Positions 17,053-25,783 of a stretch of 64,000 bases of DNA are shown in pieces. Made by a program: the position numbers and the translations under genes. This stretch comes from JASHPR01 sp963795055. GTDB taxonomy: Bacteria > Actinomycetota > Actinomycetes > Streptosporangiales > Streptosporangiaceae. The stretch is from assembly GCA_963795055.1 (NCBI GenBank), contig CAWCGJ010000042.1, forward strand, positions 186,001-250,000, in the 5' to 3' direction. Below the pieces are notes generated by a model, which was not told the origin of the DNA, made no database searches, and saw only the letters and a program-made list of their open reading frames with translations. Each line of letters begins with the position of its first letter. Position 1 is the stretch's first letter.

Positions 17053-17228
17053 TATTGCCCTCCTGGAGGGGTCGGCTTTTTCAGCCCGACCATTACCTGG
17101 AAGTTTCCTGCCCCAGCCGCCAGCGCCTGGAGACTCCTGCTAGTCCCCGTCGCGGATGACGTTACCGTTCTCCATTACAGATGCGCAGCGAAACCACACA
17201 TAAGGCGTCACAATGCGGCCCGGCCGCG
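17053..17228. other. Intergenic region upstream of the redox pair, up to the IS1182-type element
   Basis: No ORF is supported here. It must hold the minus-strand promoter for the ferric-reductase-like/NuoF-like pair; no clear hexamers or operators were identified. Confidence 0.4.
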
Positions 17229-19074
17229 CTAGGACGCCTCTGAACAACCTGACTGGCGGGGCGGTTAGCGGCCCGCGGCCTGGAGCTGTTGTCGGCCCTG
17301 GTGACAGGGTGACTGGCGCGCGGTGTGCACCGCCAGCGACAAGGCTCAGCCTGGTGTCGTCCGGGCTGTGCCGCGGCCGGGGCTGGCCTGGCCTTGCGGG
17401 GTCAGGTGATCGCCCAGGCTCCGTCGTGGCGGGTGAGACCGGCGTTGATCAGGGTGCGCAGGTTGATGGAGGCGGACCTGTTGTGCAGCCAGGCGTTGTT
17501 CTTGCTCGTCCGAGGTAGCGCAGCCGGATCCGGTGGCCGTGGCTGGTGGCGGTCCAGGCGATGATCCGCTCGATGACCGCCCGGGTGGGGTAGGCCTGCT
17601 TGAACTGCGGCGTGCGGGCCTGGGCGCGGGCGGCGCGCAGCAGGTGCTCGTGCGGGTGGATGTCCAGGCACGGCCGTCTTTGGCGGTGGTGCATCGTGCC
17701 CGCAGCGGGCAGGGGGCGCGCACCGGCCCGAAGCTGACGTAGCGCTTGGCGCTCACCGGCCGCACATGCCCGGCGGGGCAGGTCACCGTGGCGCCGTCAT
17801 CGCTGACGGCAAAGTCGTCGCGGGTGAACCCGCCGGGCACGGCCGGGCGCAGCGGGATGGGCTTGATCCGGTGGCGTGCCCGGCTGCCTGGTAGTCCGCG
17901 CGGGCCTGCCCGGTGCCGTAGTGCGAGTCGCCGTAGACTTCCAGGCCCAGATCATTCTGCCCGCCTGTGTCAGCGTGCTCGCCGAACCTGCCGGCGGCAG
18001 CCAGCTCGACGCCGTTCTCCGCGTCGCTGCTGCCTTCCCCGGAGGCCATCGTCATCTCGCAGCCGGTGATCAGAGCGCTGTCCGGCTCGGCGGCCAGGTG
18101 CGCGCGGAACCCGTCCCGGCGCGCGGACTTGCTCTTGCGGGTATGCCGGGCCTCACGGTCCACCGTGCTGATCACCCGGTCCGGGGCGCCTTGCGGGCGA
18201 TCCGCCACCGCCCGCCGGTCCCGTCAGAATCCTCCGCAGGCTCGACGTCCTGACCCGCGACCAGGGCCAGCAGGCCCAGCGCGCCGGCCTCGGCGCCGGC
18301 TCGCTGCGGGCTGCCGGGGCCAGCCAGGGCATCCAGCACCGCCAGCGCGTCATTCACCAGGTCACTGACCAGGTTCTCCTTCGCCTGCGGGTCGTCCCAG
18401 TCGATAACCGGCTTGCCCGGCTTGCGGTAATCCAGCGTGCAGACCCGGCGACCACCTCGCCCGCACCAGGCACCACCCGGGCTACCTTGCGAACCGCCGC
18501 GGTCAGCTGGGTCACGGTGTCCTGGGTGGCGACTGCGTCATCGAGCACCGTGGAGTCGATGACCCGCCTGCGCTTGCCGGCCAGGACCCCGGTCTGGCTG
18601 ACCACCTGCGCGACCGCGTCAAACACCCGGTCCGGCCGGGACGACTTCGCGATCCGCTTACGCCAGTACACCAGCGTGGACGGATCGAAACTCATCTGCG
18701 TCAGCGACCGGCCGCAGGCCACCTTCCACCGGATACCGGACTTCAGCGCATCCGCCGCCTGCCCATCAGAGAAATCATGCAAAGCCTGCAGCACCAGCAC
18801 ACTGCCGGCCAGGTCAGCGCTCAGCGACGGCCGCCCCGTCGCGGACGCGAACAGATCCGCGGGAAATGAGTCCGGGAACAGCTCCCCGCGATGCTCAGCC
18901 AGGAACGCGAACACGCTGCCCTCCGGCACCAGGTGCCCGGCCAGCTCACCAGCGTCCAGCAACTCCCGGTCCTGCCGCGATCTTCCCTGCATAAGAAGAT
19001 CATCCCAGAACATCGAACACACTGCCGGCAGAAACACCAGACGCCCGGTAACGGGTTATTCAGAGGCGTCCTAG
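17229..19074 (-). mobile_element. IS1182-family insertion sequence, degenerate
   Basis: The ends are inverted repeats: GACGCCTCTGAACAACC from 17233 and its near-complement ending at 19070 (one mismatch). Both ends carry CTAG outside the repeat (17229-17232 and 19071-19074), compatible with a CTAG target duplication. The interior encodes one broken transposase on the minus strand. An IS630-type element abuts the right end at the same CTAG. Confidence 0.75.
17402..19037 (-). pseudogene. IS1182-family transposase, multiply frameshifted
   Basis: Successive minus-strand frames assemble one transposase: an N-terminal domain (EGSVFAFLAEHRGELFPDSF, then LSADLAGSVLVLQALHDFSD), the first catalytic segment (RRVIDSTVLDDAVATQDTV), a middle part with VYGDSHYGTG (a DDE-type Asp), VTCPAGHVRP, then the conserved end (NNAWLHNRSASINLRTLI) with stop at 17402. 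At least four frame changes are needed. The likely native start is the Met of MQGRSRQDREL near 18992. The element is probably no longer autonomous. Confidence 0.78.
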
Positions 19075-20206
19075 TGTCCCGAGTCATTAATTCTATAAGT
19101 AATTTGGTAGACTTGGGGAATGGCAGAAGCTGGCCGACCGAAGGCGCCTTTGACGCTGACTGATGACGAGCGGGCTGTCCTGGAGCGGTGGGCGCGACGG
19201 CCGAAGAGCGCGCAGGCGCTGGCGCTGCGGTCGAAGATCGTGCTGGCCTGCGCGCAGGGGACGGCGAACAAGGAGGTCGCGGGCCGGCTGGGCGTGACGC
19301 CGCAGATGGTAGGCAAGTGGCGGGCCCGGTTCGTGGCCAGCAGGCTGGATGGCCTGGCCGATGAGCCGCGGCCCGGGCAGCCGCGGAAGATCACCGACGA
19401 GCGGGTCGAGGAGGTGATCGTGAAGACGCTGGAGGATAAGCCGCCGGACCTGGACACGCACTGGTCGACCCGGTCGATGGCGAAGGCGGCGGGCCTGAAT
19501 CAGACCGCTGTCTCGCGGATCTGGCGGGCGTTCGGCCTGAAGCCGCATGTGCAGGAGACATGGAAGCTGTCCACCGATCCGCAGTTCATCGAGAAGGTCC
19601 GCGACGTCGTCGGGCTGTACATGGACCCGCCCGAGCACGCCGTGGTCCTGTGCGTGGATGAGAAGACCCAGATCCAGGCGATTGACCGCACGGCGCCGTG
19701 CCTGCCGATCCTGCCGACCACGCCCGCCCGGCGCAGCCACGACTACGTCCGCAACGGCACGACCAGCCTGTTCGCCGCGCTCAACGTCGCCACCGGCCAG
19801 GTCATCGCCTCCCACCACCGCCAGCACCGGCACCAGGAGTTCCTGAAGTTCCTCAAGGCCATCGACGCCGCCACTCCCGCCGGCCTGGACCTGCACCTGA
19901 TCTGCGACAACTACGCCACCCACAAGACCCCCGCGGTGAAGAACTGGCTGATCCGCCATCCCCGGTTCCATATTCACTTCGTCCCGACCAGCTCCAGCTG
20001 GCTCAACCTCGTGGAGCGATGGTTCGCCGAGCTCACCAACCGCAAGCTGCGCCGCTCAGCGCACCGCAGCGTCCGCGAACTCGAAGCCGACATCCAGGCA
20101 TGGATCCAGGCATGGAACGACGATCCCCGGCCATTCGTGTGGACCAAGACCGCCGACCAGATCCTGGAAAGTATCGCCAGTTATCTCAGTAATAATGATA
20201 AACTAG
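19073..20206 (+). mobile_element. IS630-family insertion sequence
   Basis: The transposase lies between two CTAG sites, 19071-19074 (shared with the IS1182-type end) and 20203-20206. IS630-type elements are known to insert in CTAG with TA duplication. The termini are only partly alike: GTGTCCCGAGTCATTAATTC at the left, and a right-end complement with TCATTATTACT but lacking the CCCGAG part. The right end therefore seems eroded. Confidence 0.6.
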
Positions 20207-20505
20207 GGCATCCCGGGCACCACCCGGGCTGGCCGATCGTTTGGGTTACCGGGCGCGGTGGCAGGATTGCTGATATCCCTGGCCGAAGACAACCAGGGCC
20301 TGATTCGGGCGGGGCGCAACGACGATGCGAGGACCAGCGGGTGAGGCCGGCCACGGGGGCGACCCGACGCTACCGCTGCCCGCCCGTACGGTCACCCCGC
20401 GCCGTGAATACCCCGCGCCGGAGTACCGGCGCGCCGTGCCAGACCTCAGGCGGCACCGGGCCCGCAGGCTGCTGCGCCGGCTGGCGCTCACGGTCGTGGT
20501 GCTGA
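19120..20505 (+). CDS. IS630-family transposase with read-through C-terminus
   Basis: Residues 1-120 contain two helix-turn-helix units (NKEVAGRLGVTPQMVGKWRA; STRSMAKAAGLNQTAVSRIW). The DDE catalytic core follows: VVLCVDEKTQIQA, HLICDNYATHK and SSSWLNLVERWFAELTNRK, so all three acids are present. The family normally ends soon after ILESIASYL; here no stop occurs and the frame continues past the element end (about 20206) for about 100 codons of unrelated sequence to 20505, overlapping the next gene. The 3' end of the element probably lost its native stop. The enzyme core looks intact. Confidence 0.85.
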   Translation: MAEAGRPKAPLTLTDDERAVLERWARRPKSAQALALRSKIVLACAQGTANKEVAGRLGVTPQMVGKWRARFVASRLDGLADEPRPGQPRKITDERVEEVIVKTLEDKPPDLDTHWSTRSMAKAAGLNQTAVSRIWRAFGLKPHVQETWKLSTDPQFIEKVRDVVGLYMDPPEHAVVLCVDEKTQIQAIDRTAPCLPILPTTPARRSHDYVRNGTTSLFAALNVATGQVIASHHRQHRHQEFLKFLKAIDAATPAGLDLHLICDNYATHKTPAVKNWLIRHPRFHIHFVPTSSSWLNLVERWFAELTNRKLRRSAHRSVRELEADIQAWIQAWNDDPRPFVWTKTADQILESIASYLSNNDKLGHPGHHPGWPIVWVTGRGGRIADIPGRRQPGPDSGGAQRRCEDQRVRPATGATRRYRCPPVRSPRAVNTPRRSTGAPCQTSGGTGPAGCCAGWRSRSWC

Positions 20506-21194
20506 TCCTGCTGGGGATCCTGGCGTTCGGCGGACTGCTGATCTTCACCCCGTCCGTCGGTAACGCCCGGCAGCTTGTGGCGGCGCAGGACCGGGCGCAC
20601 CACGCGGCCTACCCCGGGCCCGCGGTCGCGGCGCGGTTCGCCGAATCGCTGGTCGCGACGGAGGACAAGCGCTTCTACTCCGAGCCCGGCATCGACCTGT
20701 TCGCGGTCGGGCGGGTCGGGCTCGCCTACGTGACCGGGCATGGCCTCCAGGGCGGCGCCACCCTCTACCAGCAACTGGCCAAGCTGCTGTACACGCACGG
20801 GCGCTCCAGCATGTCGGATGAGGCGGAGCAGGTCGCGCTGGCCGTCAAGCTGTACCTGACGTACACCAGGCAGCAGATCCTGCAGATGTACGCCGAGGTC
20901 GTCTACTTCGGCCACGGTTACTACGGCCTGGCCGCCGCGAGCTGCGGGTACTTCGGGGTCCGGCCCGCCGGCCTGTCCTGGCCACAGGCGGCGATGCTGG
21001 CCGGCCTGGTGCAGGGCCCGTCACTGGACGACCCGCTCACCCATCCCGCTAACGCACGGACCCGCGAAGTGCACGTGGTGGGGCGGCTGGTCGCGACCGG
21101 GAAACTGACCCCGGCCCAGGGCCGGGCCGCACTCGCCGTGCCGCTGCGGAGCCTGATCGCGCGGGCCGGCCAGGGCTGCTCCCGGTCAGCCTGA
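20325..21194 (+). CDS. Monofunctional biosynthetic peptidoglycan transglycosylase (GT51)
   Basis: A 289-residue protein: basic N-terminus, one hydrophobic anchor at about residues 48-70 (LALTVVVLILLGILAFGGLL), then a GT51 domain. Recognisable motifs are ATEDKRFYSEPGID with the catalytic Glu, GGATLYQQLAKLLY (family GGSTITQQ) and RQQILQMYAEVVYFG. No transpeptidase domain follows, so it polymerises lipid II glycan strands without crosslinking, outside the membrane. The upstream IS630 insertion ends about 120 bases before the start, so native promoter sequences may have been lost. Confidence 0.85.
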   Translation: MRGPAGEAGHGGDPTLPLPARTVTPRREYPAPEYRRAVPDLRRHRARRLLRRLALTVVVLILLGILAFGGLLIFTPSVGNARQLVAAQDRAHHAAYPGPAVAARFAESLVATEDKRFYSEPGIDLFAVGRVGLAYVTGHGLQGGATLYQQLAKLLYTHGRSSMSDEAEQVALAVKLYLTYTRQQILQMYAEVVYFGHGYYGLAAASCGYFGVRPAGLSWPQAAMLAGLVQGPSLDDPLTHPANARTREVHVVGRLVATGKLTPAQGRAALAVPLRSLIARAGQGCSRSA

Positions 21195-21878
21195 CGACTT
21201 GCCGGAACGCGCGTGTCGCGGCCCCTGGGGTCGCGCCAGGTCGGCCTGGCCATGACTGCTGTTGCGCTCGGCCGCACCCGGGGCGTGGCCGTTACGCTCG
21301 GGGCCGCCCGGGGCGTGGCTATTCCTCTCGGGGCTGCCGCCCGGGACGGGGCCAGTGTGCTCGTGCGGCACCAGGGCCGGCTCCCACGCCTCATGCTCGG
21401 CTTCCGGCACGCGCTCCAGCGCGCCGGGCACCGCGGGCGCCTGGTCGGAAACCTGCGCGAGCCACACCCACTTGCGGTAGGACCAGAACCGGAACAGCGT
21501 GGCGAGGGCCACCCCGACCAGGAACGCGACGTTCAGCGTGAGCTTGTCGTGGCGGCCGAGATCATGCTTGGCGATCTCGAGGCAGGCCTGCTGGATGCCT
21601 ATCCCGACCAGGTTCAGTACCAGGAAGACGACGACCTCCCGGGCCATGCCGGTGCGCTCGCGATGCCGGAACGTCCAGTACCGGTTGCCCACGAACGTCA
21701 CGGCCGCCGCCACCAGCGTCGAGACCGCGTTCGCGGTGAAGGTCGGCTGGTGCCGGGCGATCATCAGGTTGAAGACACCCTCGGTCACCAGGAAGCCGAT
21801 CGTCCCGATCACGCCGAACTTGGCGAACTCGTGGATCAGGCGCTGGAACCGCTGGTACCACCTGCTGACAAGACTCAC
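21186..21878 (-). CDS. GtrA-family membrane protein with repeat-rich tail
   Basis: A 230-residue protein. Residues about 15-145 contain the four helices of GtrA-like proteins (FAKFGVIGTIGFLVTEGVFN; VTFVGNRYWTFRHRER; NVAFLVGVALATLFRFWSY). GtrA proteins are thought to flip or assist transfer of lipid-linked sugars for cell-surface glycans. The C-terminal 80 residues are hydrophilic, with three degenerate repeats of PERNxHAPG, unusual for the family. It ends nine bases inside the convergent GT51 gene. Confidence 0.85.
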   Translation of the reverse strand: MSLVSRWYQRFQRLIHEFAKFGVIGTIGFLVTEGVFNLMIARHQPTFTANAVSTLVAAAVTFVGNRYWTFRHRERTGMAREVVVFLVLNLVGIGIQQACLEIAKHDLGRHDKLTLNVAFLVGVALATLFRFWSYRKWVWLAQVSDQAPAVPGALERVPEAEHEAWEPALVPHEHTGPVPGGSPERNSHAPGGPERNGHAPGAAERNSSHGQADLARPQGPRHARSGKSSG

Positions 21879-22061
21879 CTGGCCGCCTTTCCTTCCCCGT
21901 ATCCCCTCAGGACACGCCGAGGTGATTATGCGAGGCTACCCGGAACCTGGCGCCAGTTGGCGGAACCGGGCGAAAACAAGACGTTGCCCATACTGCCCCT
22001 TGCCCGGCTGGGAGCCTAATATCCGTTCGAAAGTGTCGGATCTGCCGGGTAGTGTCACGGG

Positions 22062-23060
22062 GTGCCCGCTCCCGACGTGCTGATTCATGCCCGCGGCCTG
22101 GCCAAGAGCTTCGGCGGGGCGGTGGCGGTGGCCGGCATCGATTTCGACCTGCGCCGCGGCGAGGCCTTCGGCTTCCTGGGACCGAACGGCGCGGGCAAGT
22201 CGTCGACCATGCGCATGATCGGCTGTGTCTCGCCGCCGAGCGGCGGCGAGCTGACCATCCTGGGCCTGGACCCGGTGGCCGACGGGCCGGCGATCCGGGC
22301 CAGGCTCGGCGTGGTCCCGCAGGAGGACACGCTGGACGTGGAGCTGACCGTCCGCGAGAACCTGATCATCTACGGGCGCTACTTCGGCCTGCCGCGCGAT
22401 GTCATCGCCGAGCGCGCCGCCCGGCTGCTGGAGTTCGTGCAGCTCGCTGACCGGGCGGCGGACCAGGTGGAGCCGCTGTCGGGCGGGATGAAGCGCCGGC
22501 TCACGATCGCCCGCTCCCTGATCAACGAGCCGGAGATCCTGCTGCTCGACGAGCCCACCACCGGCCTGGACCCGCAGGCCAGGCACGCGGTGTGGGACCG
22601 GCTGTACCGCCTCAAGCAGCAGGGCGTCACGCTCGTGCTGACCACGCACTATATGGACGAGGCCGAGCAGCTCTGTGACCGCCTCGTGGTCATGGACCGC
22701 GGCAAGATCGCGGCCGAGGGCTCGCCCCGTGACCTGATCGGCCGGTACTCCACCCCAGAGGTGCTTGAGCTGCGGTTCGACCCGGCCGAGCACCAGCAGG
22801 CGGCCGACAAGCTGGCGGAGCTTGTCCCGCAACCGGGGGCTGACGGGAGGGCGTCCCCGCCCGGGTCCGCACCGCCCGCGGACGCGCTGGCCGAGCGGGC
22901 CGAGGTGCTCGCGGACCGGGTCCTGCTGTACACCCAAGACGGGGACGCCGCCCTCGCCGCCGTCCGCGGCCTCGGGCTGGAGCCGGTGACCTCGCTGGTT
23001 CGCCGCAGCACGCTGGAAGATGTCTTCCTCCGGCTGACCGGCCGGCAGCTGGAGGACTGA
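22062..23060 (+). CDS. ABC transporter ATP-binding protein, DrrA/NodI type
   Basis: A 332-residue ATPase starting at GTG. Walker A is GPNGAGKSS, the signature is LSGGMKRRL, Walker B is ILLLDEPTTGLD, and TTHYMDEAEQLCDRL is the H-loop region. The sequence follows the drug/lipooligosaccharide export (NodI, DrrA) subfamily. The C-terminal 90 residues form the accessory domain. The first permease starts at the base after its stop, so the three genes form one operon for an exporter. Confidence 0.92.
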   Translation: MPAPDVLIHARGLAKSFGGAVAVAGIDFDLRRGEAFGFLGPNGAGKSSTMRMIGCVSPPSGGELTILGLDPVADGPAIRARLGVVPQEDTLDVELTVRENLIIYGRYFGLPRDVIAERAARLLEFVQLADRAADQVEPLSGGMKRRLTIARSLINEPEILLLDEPTTGLDPQARHAVWDRLYRLKQQGVTLVLTTHYMDEAEQLCDRLVVMDRGKIAAEGSPRDLIGRYSTPEVLELRFDPAEHQQAADKLAELVPQPGADGRASPPGSAPPADALAERAEVLADRVLLYTQDGDAALAAVRGLGLEPVTSLVRRSTLEDVFLRLTGRQLED

Positions 23061-23837
23061 GTGACCTGGTCGTTCGCGGCGCGCGAGTTCCGGTACTGGC
23101 TGACTAACTACCGGCGTACCTGGCGCGGGTCGATCTACTCCAGCGTGCTCAGCCCGCTGCTGTACCTGGGCGCCATGGGCGTCGGCCTGGGCACGCTCGT
23201 CGACGCCCACGGCACCGCGCGCCTGGGCGGGCTCAGCTACCTGGCCTTCCTCGCGCCGGGCCTGCTGGCCGCCGCGGCCATGCAGGCCGCGGTGGAGGAG
23301 TCCACCTACCCGGTGCTCGGCTCGGTGAAGTGGCGCCGCACCTACTACGCGGCCGCGGCGTCGCCGTTGCGGCCGGCCGACCTCTTCCACGGGCACCTGC
23401 TGTTCACGACCATGCGGCTGACCATGAACTCCGCCATCTTCCTGGCGGTGATGGCCGTCTTCGGTGCCGTCGCCTCGCCCTGGGCGCTGGCGGCGCTCCC
23501 GGCCGCCGTGCTGACCGGGCTGGCCTTCGCGGCGCCCGTCGAGGCGTGGGCGATCACCGTGACCAAGGACACGTCGTTTGCCCTGATCTTCCGGTTCGGG
23601 CTGATTCCCCTGTTCTTGTTCTCCGGGACCTTCTTCCCGATCACCCAGCTGCCGGCCTGGCTCCGGCCGCTCGCCTACGTCACGCCGCTATGGCACGGCG
23701 TGGCGCTGTGCCGGTCGCTCACCCTGGGCACGGCCAGCCTGGGCGGTGCGCTGGCCCACGTGGCCTACCTGGCCGCGGTGGCCGCCGTCAGCATTGTGGC
23801 GGGAAACCGGAGCTACCGGCGGCGGCTCTATGTCTGA
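23061..23837 (+). CDS. ABC-2 type permease (NodJ-like), first subunit
   Basis: A 258-residue protein starting at GTG immediately after the ATPase stop. It has six hydrophobic segments and the ABC-2 core; the region with SGTFFPITQLPAWLRPLAYVTPLW is the conserved signature before the last helices. It should form the membrane channel with the next gene product. The substrate is unknown: a lipid-linked glycan or a hydrophobic compound are the options in this subfamily. Confidence 0.9.
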   Translation: MTWSFAAREFRYWLTNYRRTWRGSIYSSVLSPLLYLGAMGVGLGTLVDAHGTARLGGLSYLAFLAPGLLAAAAMQAAVEESTYPVLGSVKWRRTYYAAAASPLRPADLFHGHLLFTTMRLTMNSAIFLAVMAVFGAVASPWALAALPAAVLTGLAFAAPVEAWAITVTKDTSFALIFRFGLIPLFLFSGTFFPITQLPAWLRPLAYVTPLWHGVALCRSLTLGTASLGGALAHVAYLAAVAAVSIVAGNRSYRRRLYV

Positions 23838-23858
23838 GCACGGCAGGGGCCAAGCCCG

Positions 23859-24701
23859 GTGACCGCGCCATCCCTGCGGGAACTGCCGCTGCGGGTGCTG
23901 CCCCGGCCGCTGCTGCGTACCCGCCGCCCCGCGCTAGGCGGGCGGGGCAGCGCGCACCTGATCGAGCGGCACGCCCGGGTGTACCGGCACACCTGGCTGG
24001 TCCTGGTCTCCGGGGTCTTCGAGCCGCTGTTCTACCTGCTGTCCATCGGGGTGGGCATCGGCCACCTGGTCGGCGGCGTGACCGGTCCCGGCGGTCAGGT
24101 GGTGGGGTATACCAGCTTCGTGGCGCCGGCCCTGCTGGCCACGGCCGCCATGAACGGCGCCATCTACGACTCCACCTTCAACGTGTTCTTCCGGCTGAAG
24201 TACGCGAAGTTCTACGACGCCGCGCTGGCCACGCCGATGCGCCCCGGCGACATCGCGCTGGGGGAGATCGGCTGGGCGCTGATCCGCGGCGGCCTGTACG
24301 CGGTGGCGTTCATGGGGGTCATGCTGGCGCTGGGCCTGGTGCACTCGGCCTGGGCCGTCGCGGACGTGCCGGTGGCGCTGCTGATCGGCTTCGGGTCCGC
24401 CGCGGCCGGGATGGCCGCGACCACGTTCATGCGCAGCTGGCAGGATTTCGAGTTCATCACGCTGGCGACGCTGCCGATGTTCCTGCTCTCGGCCACCTTC
24501 TACCCGCTGAGCGTCTACCCGAGGCCGGTCCAGATCGTGGTCGAGTGCACGCCCCTGTACCAGGGCGTCGCCCTGATGCGCGGGCTGACCCTCGGAGTGG
24601 TCGGCCCCGGCCTGCTGTGGCACGTGGCCTACCTGGCGCTGATGGGCCTGGCCGGGCTGTGGGTCGCCAGCGGCCGGATCAGCCGCCTGCTGCTCCAGTA
24701 G
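23859..24701 (+). CDS. ABC-2 type permease, second subunit
   Basis: A 280-residue protein beginning with GTG 21 bases after the first permease. The N-terminal 35 residues are proline/arginine-rich and cytosolic; six helices follow. SATFYPLSVYPRPVQIVVEC corresponds to the ABC-2 signature. Two different permeases imply a heterodimeric exporter. It converges with the phosphotriesterase gene six bases later. Confidence 0.9.
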   Translation: MTAPSLRELPLRVLPRPLLRTRRPALGGRGSAHLIERHARVYRHTWLVLVSGVFEPLFYLLSIGVGIGHLVGGVTGPGGQVVGYTSFVAPALLATAAMNGAIYDSTFNVFFRLKYAKFYDAALATPMRPGDIALGEIGWALIRGGLYAVAFMGVMLALGLVHSAWAVADVPVALLIGFGSAAAGMAATTFMRSWQDFEFITLATLPMFLLSATFYPLSVYPRPVQIVVECTPLYQGVALMRGLTLGVVGPGLLWHVAYLALMGLAGLWVASGRISRLLLQ

Positions 24702-24707
24702 CGGCGG

Positions 24708-25682
24708 TCACGCCCCGGCCGGGCCGGAGAAGTAGCGGCGCGGGTTGGTCACCAGCATCGTCTCGACCTGTGCCTGGCTCACCCCGCGCTCCAGCAGCGC
24801 GGGAAGCACGTCGTCGAACAGGTGACCGAAGTGCCAGGCGGGCGCGAACCCGGCGATGACGTCCGGCCGGAACCAGTCGATATAGCACGACGCGTCGTGC
24901 GAGAGCACCATCCGGTCGGCGTAGCCGCGCCGGGCCAGCTCGGCCACGGTGTCCACCCGCTGCTCGAACGGCAGCAGGATGTCCAGGCCGAACCGGTCCA
25001 TGCCGAGCAGGCAGCCCGCGTCGGCCAGGCTGGTCAGGTAGCCGAGGTCGGTCGTGTCGCCGCTGTGGCCCATGACCACCCGGCCCAGGTCGGCTCCCTC
25101 TTCGGCCAGCACCCGCATGGCCGCGAGCCCCGAGGCAGACCCCGGATGGGTGTGCACGGTGATCGGCGCGCCGGTCGCTGCGTGCGCGGCGGCGACCGCG
25201 CGCAGCACCCGCTCCACCCCCGGGGTCAGGCCCTGCTCCTCGATCGCGCACTTCAGGAACGCGGCCTTCACCCCGGTGCCGGCGATGCCGTTGGTGATGT
25301 CCCCGATGAACATGGCCGTCATCGGGTCCGAGGCCGCGGATTTGCTCTGCTGGCCGCGGTACCGGAAGTAGAACGGCACGTCGTCGTAGGTGTACAGGCC
25401 GGTGGCCGCGATGATGTTGATGTCGGTGCGGTCGGCCACCCGCCGGATCCGGCGGATGTCGCGGCCCAGCCCGATCACGGTCGGGTCGGCGATCGTGTCG
25501 CAGCCGCGCCGCCTGAGCTCGTTCAGCTTGGCGGCTGCGTCGGTGACCCTGGCCTCATCGTCCCAGTCACCCGGGTAGTTGAGCCGGATCTCCTCGTTGA
25601 GCACGAACACGTGCTCGTGCATCAGCGTGGTTCCCAGCCGGCCCACGTCGACAGGGCCTCGTACCGTCTCGACCTGCGTCAT
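24708..25682 (-). CDS. Phosphotriesterase-family metal-dependent hydrolase
   Basis: A 324-residue TIM-barrel amidohydrolase. The metal motif is TTLMHEHVFV near residue 20; FLKCAIEE supplies the bridging Lys position, THPGSAS and GHSGD the histidines, and VLSHDASCY the final Asp. The family covers lactonases and esterases; true phosphotriesterases are a minority, so a lactonase or related hydrolysis is more likely. ATG 25682 is chosen because homology begins at MTQVETVRGPV. It is divergent from the acyl-CoA dehydrogenase operon and could share a regulatory region of about 100 bases. Confidence 0.85.
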   Translation of the reverse strand: MTQVETVRGPVDVGRLGTTLMHEHVFVLNEEIRLNYPGDWDDEARVTDAAAKLNELRRRGCDTIADPTVIGLGRDIRRIRRVADRTDINIIAATGLYTYDDVPFYFRYRGQQSKSAASDPMTAMFIGDITNGIAGTGVKAAFLKCAIEEQGLTPGVERVLRAVAAAHAATGAPITVHTHPGSASGLAAMRVLAEEGADLGRVVMGHSGDTTDLGYLTSLADAGCLLGMDRFGLDILLPFEQRVDTVAELARRGYADRMVLSHDASCYIDWFRPDVIAGFAPAWHFGHLFDDVLPALLERGVSQAQVETMLVTNPRRYFSGPAGA

Positions 25683-25783
25683 GCCCAGACCGTAGCGTGG
25701 TGGCGTACCGGCCGGTAGATAGCCTTGTCCGGACGTCAGGCTGGCCCGGGGACGTCCCCCGGAATCCCCGCGGGAGGCGGCAG

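Noticed and set aside
20257..20343. Possible C-terminal gene fragment ending AEDNQGLIRAGRNDDARTSG
   Set aside because: It reads like real protein and could be the tail of a gene cut by the IS630 insertion, but it is under 30 codons, unidentified, and overlaps the GT51 start, so it is not listed as a feature.
21936..23396. A 486-codon minus-strand frame over the ABC ATPase
   Set aside because: Antisense shadow of a gene with all ABC motifs.
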